A DNA stretch of 64,000 bases, from contig CM049400.1 of NCBI GenBank assembly GCA_026929865.2, positions 23,979,501 to 24,043,500 on the forward strand, given 5' to 3'. Source of the stretch: Hyperoplus lanceolatus (lineage: Eukaryota; Chordata; Actinopteri; Uranoscopiformes; Ammodytidae). The notes beneath the pieces are model-generated. The model was given only the letters and a program-made list of their open reading frames with translations. It had not been told where the DNA came from and made no database searches. Both the position numbers and the translations under genes were made by a program. Every line of letters starts with the position of its first letter. Within the stretch, counting starts at the first letter, position 1. Of the stretch, positions 48,401 through 64,000 are shown piece by piece.

Positions 48401-51400
48401 ACATTGCTGTAACTGATTGCCAGCAAAACTGTGGCGACAGGTACGAAATTAATATTGAGAAAAACGATTGAACTGAATAAATAATTAATTAATAGTATTT
48501 GTTTAAAAAAAAGAATCATAAAATAATTTAAAAAATGTTTTTATATACAAGTACAACAGTTTTTTCCAACCTTTGCATTACGTATTATATTTCTAGTTTG
48601 AATGTGGCAGGTGTTTATGGGGGCAGCTCTATCCTGTCCTGTCCTTGTGTATGCTGACGCCTGTCACCAAGTGGCATATGCTGCTGTTTGTTCTGCATTG
48701 AAAGAATTGGTGCTATTTAAAGAGGTATAGTCCTGCCACAGGAAGTGTGCGTAAGCAGACCATTCACTGCTCTGATTAGTTAGTTGTTCAAACAAGGCGC
48801 AAGATCAGGAGAAAGGCTGGAATTCTATTGATGAAGTGTATTAGCAGACCTTGAATTCTCTGGACATTCAATCAACCACTGTGTTATAATCAGCAGTCGA
48901 AAAAGACTGAACATCCTGCTCAAGTTGTGGGCAATAAAAAGTAGAAATATGTTTGTTTGAAAAATCAAAATTTCCCACTATACAGATTCCTGTTATTAAC
49001 CATTTTAACTTTTATTGCAATATAGCAAACACAAGCCAGTTTAGCTGGATAAATGACGTCTAAATTACTATTATTGATTAAATATGGCATTCATATTACA
49101 GTAGTCATTAAGTATAATGCTTGCCTTCGTTAAATTAAAAATATAGTTTGAATCCCTGTTATTGGGTCTGATTTACAGATCATAAACAAAATCTGTACTC
49201 TGCAAAAGATGAGATTAAAATATGGAAGTAATTTACTCAAGTTGTTGTTAATACATTTATATTTTCATGTTACACTGAAACAGATCGACTTTAAAAAAAA
49301 ATGGCTTCATTTGGGGACAAGTTAGACGAACAAATCTCCGAAATTAATTTGAAAAATAAAAAATCTAATACATTTGTTTATAATAATTGAATATATTTTC
49401 ATAAAGTCAGCTTTCCTCAACACATATTTAAATGTATTGCAATGTTTTTCATGTGGACAGGCTTTGTGCATCATCCATATTCACAAAATGACACAACCAA
49501 AAGAAGAAACTTGGTTACAATGCTTTGTAACTGTTAGCTTTGTAATTTGTATTTATTTGTTAGGCTCTTTTGTTCTTTTTCTAATCCTATTATACCCAAC
49601 CTCTTTGATGCATTTCCTGTGCTGCTGTTTTTACGAACACAAAAACCAGAGCAAATGTAATATCCATTTCTAAACTAATGCTGGTGTTTCTACAAACTTT
49701 CAATTGAATCCCTATAAAAAAACTGTGCCCTTTGTTCTCCATGTGGGAATGCAATAAGAATCTAAGTTATGTGTATACTATCTTAGTATTATTTATCACC
49801 CAAATGCCCAATGAGATGTTTAATAGTGCCTGGTAAATTCTAATGCTCATTTTGGGCATTTTCTTAGTACCTATAGGGTGAGATTAGCCGGAAAGATGTC
49901 TTGCAGCTTGCCGCTCAGACACTTTGAGTAAATCCCTCTGATTGAAGTGAACAGAACTAGGACAGGCTGGCAGGGTGCGGCTCTCACGGGCTCAGACAAT
50001 GCAGCATCTCCGTTCACTAACCTTCAAACTACAACTGGAGGTTAGCGAAGGGGACGAATGCCCTTTATTCCTTTAAAATATAACTTGAGCATTTGAGATG
50101 GTCTGGTTGCCTAGTTAAGATGGCAGTGCTTCATCAGCTGGCTTCTTGAAAAGTAGCCATGAAAGAGATGTGTGAATGCATTTGATTACTCTCATTATCT
50201 TGAAGAGCTTTATTGGTAGACAAGACGAAGAAATCAATATTGATTACAGCTGTGTGGTTAAGTGAGTTCAGGAAACTACAGCAGAGTGTAAAGTTAAAGG
50301 GTACATGCAGGTGCATTTTAATGAATATACCATTTTAATGAAATTGTGTTTTGCACAATTTATGGAATATAACGTAGAAGGATATTTTTGTTATGGCCTT
50401 ATTTAGATGAATTACTTATGGTAAGAATTACTTAAATATTTATAAAATATTTATTAATGGTAGAATTGGTGCATCATAGTCATTCTCAACGAAGCTAATT
50501 GCAGAAAAATTATCCATCAAGTAGGAGACTCATAGGGAGTGTGAGCCACAATGAGCCATGTTATTCATGCTGCACTCTCTGAATATGTCAAAGTACTTGT
50601 TGGCTCAACTAGAAATGGAATGATCCACATACCATTATAAATCAGCGTTAATGCAAACTCTTAACTCACCTAAATATCATGAGAGGATATAATCAGTGTT
50701 GTTTTATCTGCTGCAAACAGCAGCTATAGCAAGAACAAAACTACATGATTTGTGCACTGTATTCGGCTTGGAATCCAGTGACTGGCATTAAATAAAGGAG
50801 ATCTGATCCAGGAGCTGTCAAGATGGGAGGTGATCAAAGACATGTCCAGAGATCATCTGCAGCATGAAAGTGTTTACGTCTGTGAAAATGTATTTCTAAG
50901 TAGATTTGGACGTGCTTCATGCTGCTGCGAAGAAGCCCACGTCAGTGTGTGGGCTTCATGAAAGGTACCGTTCATTACTTAATCATGAACAATATCGTGG
51001 ACATAACACTCAATGGGTATTGTCCTTTCCCCTGCCTTTATCCCGATAAATAAGCAAGCCACACTACCTATTCAAAGAAAAATGTCAGCCTTTTCCATGT
51101 ATGAGCCTTTGGCTAAGGATTGATGTATAAGGTCCACTCCACAATGTTTGCCAATGCTCTTTGTTTAGCTTTAGGCAGCAGCAGCTCGGTTAACTCATTC
51201 TGACTATGACTGACGTGTTCTGGTGCACTTTCTTTACCATCGTGACTTTAATGGTGCAGCACTGTCGTCATCCATTTTAGCCCGCCCAGATAGTACGATT
51301 TGATTGGTGACATGGAATTTTCGGACATAGTGAACTCCAATGGTTCGTGTCCAGAGTAAGCTGCAGAGCAAATTGAAATGTGCTAGTGGTGAGTCTGGAT

Positions 51401-52870
51401 TTCCAGGGTATCATTATTTTCATTCTTGTCCCTCCTCCATTCCAATGATTGTACGATTCTTATTTGATGAGCATTTTGTCCTTAGCACTTAATCCATACA
51501 TTTTTCTTACACTTTTTATTATTTTGTAAATCAACAGATTATTTGTCTAGTCCATACAGTGTCAGAAAAGTACATTACAAATCATAATTTCCTAGAGGAG
51601 ATATGTTTGAATTGTCCGTCCTACAGACCAAAATCCAATTATATTTAGTTTGCAAATATAGAGCAAATAGGAAAGTGTAAAGTCTAAGAAGCTACAACCA
51701 CAGGATGTTTGGAACATTTACTTTAGTTTTAGTTTAAATGATTAATAATTGAAAATCCAAATGGTTGCCAATGATTTCAGTAATCATCTACGTGACTAAT
51801 TGTTTCAGTCCAAATTAATGCTACGGTATTAACAGGAGCAATAGTGCTGCAGCTGATCACTGAGTTTGTGTAACCAGGTCTATGTTTTATTAAGATCTCA
51901 ATATGTTTGCAAAATGTAAACAACAAAGCTACTTTATCTAAAGCTAAAATGGAGATGTAAGATGTTCTTTCTGACCTGTCATCTTTACAACACGTGTTCC
52001 ATTTGTTGTGCTTTGTAACTCGGCTACGGATATTATGTTTGTAGATTGAAGCAGAACGGCTTGCCTGCTGTAGGTGGAGGTGATAAGAAACTAAAGCTAG
52101 CAGTCAGGTAAACATGTTCACTCGTGCTTTGCTGACCTGAAATTTATGAGCAAAGAATACTGGTACATGTAGTTGAGTGTTAGAGGGGCTCTAAAGAGAA
52201 AAATAGTGATTCCTCTATCAATGGGAATAATGCCAGATGTGTTTTTTTGGATTACACTGACCATCTGAAGTCAATCGGCTCCTCCCATATAATAAGTAGT
52301 GAATTGTGCCTTTCACTATGATCTGGGAATGCATCTAGATTTGCTTCCTGAAAAGAGGAAGTTCCCTTGAATGCCTCTTGTGTTGTGTTAGGCATCCTGG
52401 CCAGGAGCACCTGAGACAAACAACATGTGCATTAGCCACGTGTATCACTGCATTAGAGTTAAAACTACAGACACACAAAGGCATCTCACCTGCCCTATAT
52501 GTTGGGTAGTTAAAGTTTATTGAACAGCGGTGTTATCTGTTTTAAAGTAATGAGGTCTCTCTTATAAATCCTCTTAAACCTTGACCTAGTCTCAGGGTGT
52601 CAACAAACAAGAAGAATGAACTGCTTATTTCAACATGAGGTCTGAGTTCACAGGACTGCATCCAAGTTGATATTGATTGTAAGACGCTTTCACACAATCC
52701 TAACATAACAAAATAAGAGTCCAGATAGAAAAAAAACACTGCTGCACTTTAAAATGTCTGACAAAAATATTCTATTATTCCCACACTCTCTGTAAAATAA
52801 GATTTCTGATTGATCTCATTGAAGCTATTTCAGGCTTTTAGGTGAAATAAAGGATACCCCTTTCCACCCC
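45495..52870. other. Intergenic region between saal1 and tph1
   Basis: In 7.4 kb I see no gene, no clear RNA gene and no well-bounded transposon. Open frames are all under 100 codons without family resemblance or neighbouring splice sites. It is mostly AT-rich single-copy-looking DNA and is the natural place for tph1 control elements, but none can be named from sequence alone. Confidence 0.5.
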
Positions 52871-53072
52871 AGTGACGTGAGTGATGCTGCTCTTTTTCCA
52901 TTTGCTGCTGTAGGTGAGATTATTGCCCCCTCCTATTTCTCTCTGTGGTTAAATAAGCGCGCCGCTTCTCGGGGTAGACAGCCCACTTTACAGAGCGGAG
53001 GTTATTTAGATGATCCATCTGAAAGACCTACACACACACAAAAAAAGGCGAATAACTCAGCAACACTTTAAC

Positions 53073-58796
<5,724 letters not shown>

Positions 58797-58969
58797 CTGC
58801 CCGCAGTGCAGTTGAAGTTATCCACCTACAGTCCATTGATGCTTTCCATGTCATCCCAAAGCACCGCTGTAGAGACACTTCTTGTGTATCACCCTTCGTC
58901 AGTACAATGAATGTGCGCTGCTTTAGAGATAACGCCCTGTTGTCCCACTGCATGGTAAATGGCTTATAC

Positions 58970-58975
58970 AATAAA
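58970..58975 (+). terminator. tph1: tph1 polyadenylation signal
   Basis: AATAAA lies 173 bases past the tph1 stop codon in the 3' UTR and is the first canonical signal downstream. Confidence 0.65.
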
Positions 58976-58999
58976 TGGAGGCACACTTATTATGTTTTG

Positions 59000-59540
59000 A
59001 CACAGATATCAGTTGATTACACACACCCAAAGAGCTGCTTAACCTGAGATCCACTGTTTTGCTTCACTATTACTTTGCTCCATACGTTTTACAAACAGTC
59101 AATGTGCTTTCATAGTAGGCTACTTTAGTGCCCTTTGAATCATCCACAACTGTAACAAACACAGATGAGGTTTCCTCATTCTAGTGTTTACTCTGCTGTT
59201 GTATATTATCATGTGAATTGTTTTTGTATTTCATTTCCCTTTTCTTCTTTGTCTCCACATTTATTCTTCAGCACTTCAGTGATATGTACAAAACGTACTT
59301 TGTTTGTACTTTTGGTGTCTATGTCATGTTCCTTTTTGTTTGCTGTTGAGGGAAATTATGTGTGAAGACTGGTGTTATGAGAATGTTTTCATGATTGATA
59401 ACTAATGACAGATCCAGCCCAATGTACCCTGACCTATTTTATTTTACAGTGATAACTTTATTACCTCCATATAATTGTAGTCATCCTGAAATCGAAACAT
59501 TATTTTTCTACTGTAACGAAATATAGACATTATAAGAAGG

Positions 59541-59585
<45 letters not shown>

Positions 59586-60070
59586 ACAAATATTAAAATG
59601 TTAATTGTGTATTCAAAGTGTGTAAGATGGTTTGTTACTTGATGATTTACTACTTTTTGCTGACCTCATGGATGTGATTTGGTTCTGGATAACCGTTAAT
59701 GAGGAAGGCTGATGATGATCATGGAAATGCAGAATGATGACAGCAAAGACCCTGAAAGCGATGGTAATACGTAAATACATTCAGGTTGGAGTTAGTATAA
59801 GCCAATTCACCTTATTGTCCTCCTATTCATAAAATGAAATATAATTCAGATGAAGGATCTATGATGGAAAAAGGGTTAGACAAGGTGGTTTTGTTATTGA
59901 CATAAATTGAATCAAAGTTACCCATTTACCTCAACTAATATAGGGCTAATCCTACTCAACATTATGGTCACTTTCCTTTGGAGGCTGAGGTGTTGTTGAA
60001 CTCTGTTGAAAAGAGTGCTTCACGACAGTGTCGCAAACCATGCTGTACTGTAGTCATTGGTAGCTAGGTC
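59000..60070. other. Intergenic region between tph1 and sergef
   Basis: About 1 kb has no gene. A (TA)n microsatellite occupies about 59543-59583. Promoter sequence for sergef should lie in the last few hundred bases; no TATA box was seen there. Confidence 0.5.
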
Positions 60071-60074
60071 CTCC

Positions 60075-61376
60075 ATGGAAAAGAGCTCGCAACACGAGTT
60101 TTGTTTACACTCTTGGGTAAGTTCGTATTCTTCACTTATCGTGTTTAAGTAGTGTGAGGCCGTGTAGTTTGTTCATCATTTATACTCACCACCAGCGGAG
60201 TGACAGCAGAGACGGGAAGGTAAACATAGCACTAATGCTAACGTTAGCTTGACTGTCGGTGAACTACAACTTAAAGTGGGACACAAGCAGCCGTCAACTG
60301 GTTAAAGATGAACCAGTTATTGAAAAGTATTGTGATCAATATCGTGTCCGTCAGGGAGCCAACAGCTACGGGCAGCTGGGGCAGGGACATGAGGAGGACC
60401 AGTCTCGTCCCCGGCTTTCTGTCAACACTGCTCTGCAATACAAGGCAGCACGAGCTCTCACCGGCGGCGGGGGACACACCGTGCTCATCACCGGTAAATC
60501 ACTTCTGCTCCTGCACTTTTCTGTCAACCTATTACGGGTTGCTGCAGATCTATATTAAAGCTACTACGAGTAAGTCGGCACGTTGGCGACACCTTTGAAT
60601 AAAAGCGGTAGTATTATTACGACGCCAGCTGTCGTGAAGCTGTTTTCTAGCTCGTGCAGGGAGTGCAAGATTCAAATAATCAGGAAGCAATATGGTGCGT
60701 GGCGTGTCCGTGTGTTGAAAGTGTGAGGGCACCGGACTCTTTTCGGCTCCGTGAGTCTATGGGTGACACAGCATCAACTAATGCCAGTAAGTGCTAAACA
60801 CACCTGATAAAGCAAATTATGTTTCAAAAATTATTGAAAATTACAGACTAATAACCTGAGCACAATGTCAATGTCACTTACATATCAATATTGTAAAGAA
60901 TAATACAGGCCAGCTGTCAGACTTGTTTTTCAATACTTTTGCAGAAGTGTTTTGACTACCAGTTAAGAAATGGAACAGGCCAAATACAAGGCCACTTCAC
61001 ACTTTATACACTTGGCATTGTCACAGAGAAACTGAACTGTGCTGAACTGATCTTAAAAGCTGAAGCAATTACATTAAAATTGATTGTGTATTGGACTGCA
61101 GATTCTTAAAAAAAAAGTGTATGTGTATATATAGGCCTATGTATATATATATATGTGTGCATATATATATATAGCTATATATAAAAAAAATGTTTTTTGT
61201 TTTATTTTTATTTTCTGTAACAGTAACTGTGTATCTGAATCCGAATTTGATGAAAATGGGGGCGGGACCTGATAAGCCTTTGGCTTCTTCCGTCTCCCTT
61301 CGGACAACACAAAGTATGATGTATGAATATTTGCAAGAGAAAATTGTGTATTGTGTGGAATTGTCCGAAAGAATAA

Positions 61377-61427
<51 letters not shown>

Positions 61428-63452
61428 ATTGCAATGAGTTGATGCATTGTCACCTCTCACGGAGCTGAACGAGTCCCCGTGTCCTCACACAAAGCGAATG
61501 AACGAGAGATGGCAGTTAGTTAGTATGGATCACGAAGAGGTAATGTGTTTATGTTGTAAATAATGACAATTTCCGATGAATAATGGTCATCTGATGATGC
61601 TGGTGAGGCAAAGTAAACTTTGTTTTAGTAGGCTACCGCTCATTCATTTAGGAGTAAACACTGCAGTCTAGTTTCGCTGCGTGAAATTGTGTATACGTTG
61701 CTTGGCAACGCCCTCCCGCCCGACTATCACTCTCCCTTTTAGCTTTTCTTCATTGCATTTTCTTTTTTTTCTTTTATGGTGCAGCCCCGTTATCAGTCAT
61801 TATGACGACAAACAACTGTCTCAAACAAGGCTCCCGCTCCCCTTCCCTCACCTGGAGGGATAGGCTTCTCAATTCACGTTCCTGCGCCACGCTGAAATCT
61901 GTGACCAATACGGATATGTGACCATAGAGCATGCACGCGTGAACCGAAAATCGGACTGGGTGTACGACCAGATCAAATGCAGTAATAAAAACTATTTAAA
62001 AACGTCTTTCTTTGCACTGATGGTCTGGTTTGCTGTTAAAGGTAATTTATGATTATCAGAGGAAACATGAGGCTGTTTAAAAGATATTTAAATGTTACTC
62101 GTAGCCGCTTTAAGTCTTTTACATTCATTTAGCCTAATTGATTAATCTAAAAATAAGATCATCATTGGTATTTCAATGTCTTCGATCTTTAAATAAGTCT
62201 TAAAAATGCTGAGGATAGGATTTTATATAAAACATTCTTTTTTTAAAGAAGCTTTCCAATGCAGTTCCCGTCATGCATAAAGGTTTAAAAACACATTTAC
62301 AACATTTGAAGTAGATCTATACTTTTTCACTGAATCAAAGAAGTTAAGTTGTATGCAAAAGCAAAATTACCCCACCTTTGTTTTTTTGTTTTTCACGGTC
62401 ACGTGGCGCTCCCTCCTGGCCAAACTGTAAAATGTTTATTAGCAGCACCCAGCATTTAAGATGCATTAAAGGCCAACTTCACCGGTTGGAATATGAAGGT
62501 GTATTGAACTCGGAGATCCTATGAAGTATAAATGTGCAAAAAATTTTTAAATCGGATCATCCTAGCCTGAGAAAAGGCAGAAAGAGTGTTTTATGGTCTC
62601 ACTGTCCAACCCTACATTTCTCTTTCTGTGACATTAATTTTTTTTGCACATTTATACTTCATAGGATATCCGAGTTCAATACATCTTCATATTCCAACCG
62701 GTGAAGTAGGCCTTTAAACATTATACTATCCTGGAATGTGGGACAGTTTACCATGTCCCATCTTTTTCTTGGAAAAAACAATAAGTAGATTGAATATAAA
62801 TAAATCAAATACATTCTCGTCAATAAACCTGTTTCTCAAATAAGACTAAATATTCAGGTGCCTCAATACTGAACACATTCTTGAGTCAATATTACACATT
62901 TCCAAGAAAACATTGATATAACATTTACATCTACAAACGATTAGCGTGATTCACACAACATTTCAAACATTGTGCAGCAAATAGTAGAAAAGAGATATAA
63001 ACTCCATATTGTAATTATCCTGATTATAAAAATAAACTTTTCCTCATTTTAGAGAGACTGAAATGGTATGCACATCACATGAATGTACAAGAATACAAAA
63101 AGGAATTTAAATAAATTTGTTTGGAGACATTATATGCAGGTGATTCTTTTAATCACTGCTTTTTTTCCTTTTCCCCCATTTAACCTAAATGTTTAATCGC
63201 ACTGTCCATGTTTAAAACATCTATTTCTGTTCACTTGGCTTACTAAATAACACATTGCATGGTTCCCTAAACGTTTGAGGTATAATTCTTGTTGGGCAGA
63301 GAATGGAGAGATATTTGTGTGCGGACAGAACCACAGAGGCCAGCTGGGACTTGGCCACAACACAGACATTTCAACTCTTCAACTCTGCCCCAGCTTGAGC
63401 CTGAAAATCACCAAAGTAGCTTGTGGTTGGGATTTTACTCTTTTTCTCGCAG
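60075..63452 (+). CDS. sergef: Secretion-regulating guanine nucleotide exchange factor (SERGEF), 5' part only
   Basis: Three exons are in view: 60075-60116, 60355-60493, 63300-63452, with phases agreeing; the gene continues past the right edge. Exon 1 codes MEKSSQHEFCLHSW and joins to GANSYGQLGQGHEED, giving the WGANSYGQLG start of an RCC1-type blade as in human SERGEF (DelGEF). Later motifs are GGGGHTVLIT, ENGEIFVCGQNHRGQLGLGH and KVACGWDFTLFLA, about two of the seven expected RCC1 repeats. SERGEF is a beta-propeller protein reported to bind the exocyst subunit Sec5 and affect secretion. The start was placed at 60075 because the exon-1 donor GTAAGT and the exon-2 acceptor at 60354 restore the conserved tryptophan; reading through intron 1 gives an unrelated N-terminus. 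Intron 2 holds two transposons. Confidence 0.9.
60559..62109. mobile_element. TTAA-target DNA transposon copy 2, in sergef intron 2, with a LINE insertion
   Basis: It has the same ends and internal palindrome as the copy in tph1 intron 4, flanked by TTAA at 60555-60558 and 62110-62113. Outside the inserted block at 60809-61429 the two copies differ at only a small fraction of positions, with small indels (for example an extra CGTG-type repeat near 60697 and a few bases near 61850 and 61995). No transposase is visible. Confidence 0.85.
60809..61429 (+). mobile_element. LINE 3' fragment inserted in the TTAA element
   Basis: The 621 bases are absent from the sister copy, where CACACCTGAT runs straight into TGCAATGAG. 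The segment ends with GATAAGCCTTTGGCTTCTTCC, then an (AATA)n tail at about 61371-61429. This is the usual 3' structure of a 5'-truncated non-LTR insertion. A (TA)-rich stretch lies at 61125-61185. No clear target-site duplication was seen beyond two bases. Confidence 0.75.
62470..62713. mobile_element. TTAA-flanked MITE, 244 bp, in sergef intron 2
   Basis: About 75-base arms form a near-perfect inverted repeat (AGGCCAACTTCACCGGTTGG at the left, complement at the right ending GGTGAAGTAGGCCT). Flanks are TTAA (62466-62469 and 62714-62717). It is non-coding and unrelated in sequence to the other TTAA element. Confidence 0.88.
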
Positions 63453-64000
63453 GTGAGCTCCTTTTTCTGTTATATTTTTGTTGTTGTTGTTTATTTATCC
63501 TTTGTTTAACCAGAAATGTCCTGACCTATTGAGATACAGGATCTCTTCTTCCAGGGAGTTCTGGTCAGGAGGCCATGCCTTTTCACACCAGGGTGTGATT
63601 CTCTGTCTGTTGCACTAGGTTCAAAAGCAAAAAATGTATGATAATGAATCTATTCCCTCACGTTTTACTTTCAGGCAGCGATAATGGATAGGATGACAAT
63701 AAATGTATCCTTCAGACAAACTTTGGATGTCACAGAAATCAAAACTTAAGCTAAGGACAGAATTTGACATTTGAAATTCACAAGAACAAAATTGTTTCAT
63801 GTACAAATTAAAAAAACCTACACATTCAGTTTGATTACCAGTATACAAAATTGATGGCAGTGAGGGAAATTAGGAGGAGTCCTTACGGGTCGACAGACTC
63901 GTGCTGCATTCATGTCATATGGAAGTTACTATAATTACCACTTTCCAACTGGTAAGGACCATTTATGCCAACATCCAGTTTGTAATTACAACTACAATAC
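63453..64000. other. sergef: sergef intron 3, running off the window
   Basis: No further exon is visible in the last 548 bases. A stretch near 63490-63600 (TTTATCCTTTGTTTAACCAG, TGAGATACAGGATCTC) resembles a fragment of a dispersed fish LINE 3' end on the opposite strand. Confidence 0.4.

Noticed and set aside
60259-60354. Extended N-terminus of sergef reading through intron 1
   Set aside because: Reading upstream of GANSYGQLG gives no ATG and no similarity. An upstream ATG exon (60075-60116) with donor GTAAGT restores the conserved tryptophan before GANSYG.
61069-61460. Tyr/Ile/Phe-rich minus-strand frames
   Set aside because: They are translations of the (AATA)n tail and TA-rich repeats of an inserted LINE.

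Overview
This is a teleost fish window. Three things point that way: the gene order (gel-forming mucin, saal1, tph1, sergef), the protein sequences, and a dense load of fish-type hAT, TTAA-target, LINE and tRNA-SINE repeats. No prokaryotic features are present, and I found no wholly new system. The window's value is a complete 44-exon secreted mucin, two complete housekeeping or enzyme genes, the start of a fourth gene, and an unusually readable set of nested transposons.

Layout. 1-10.5 kb has no host gene. It is a transposon accumulation: a decayed LINE (about 2.17-7.13 kb) is split by two hAT-type elements, one of which holds a third element, and by a second LINE's 3' tail. A TTAA-type fragment, a 1.08 kb hAT element and a pogo/Tigger-like remnant follow. 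11.05-32.89 kb (minus strand) is a MUC2/MUC5AC-type gel-forming mucin whose 44 exons join in one uninterrupted frame of 4318 codons. Its central 7-kb exon codes a Thr/Pro mucin domain with three near-identical CysD modules. 33-38.4 kb is intergenic, with a TTTAA pentanucleotide array. 38.5-45 kb (plus) is saal1. 45.5-52.9 kb is intergenic with no gene recognised. 53.07-58.8 kb (plus) is tph1, complete at 480 residues. 60.07 kb to the right edge (plus) is the 5' part of sergef, with three exons in view.

How the genes relate. The mucin and saal1 are divergent neighbours about 5.6 kb apart. saal1, tph1 and sergef run in the same direction, and this trio is also linked in mammals. The four genes do not share a pathway. 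The mucin forms secreted gel, tph1 makes 5-hydroxytryptophan for peripheral and pineal serotonin, saal1 is an armadillo-like protein, and sergef is an RCC1-repeat protein linked to secretion. Exon boundaries were chosen by reading GT/AG signals and checking codon phase at every junction. Family names for transposons rest on terminal repeats and target-site duplications seen directly; no database search was run.
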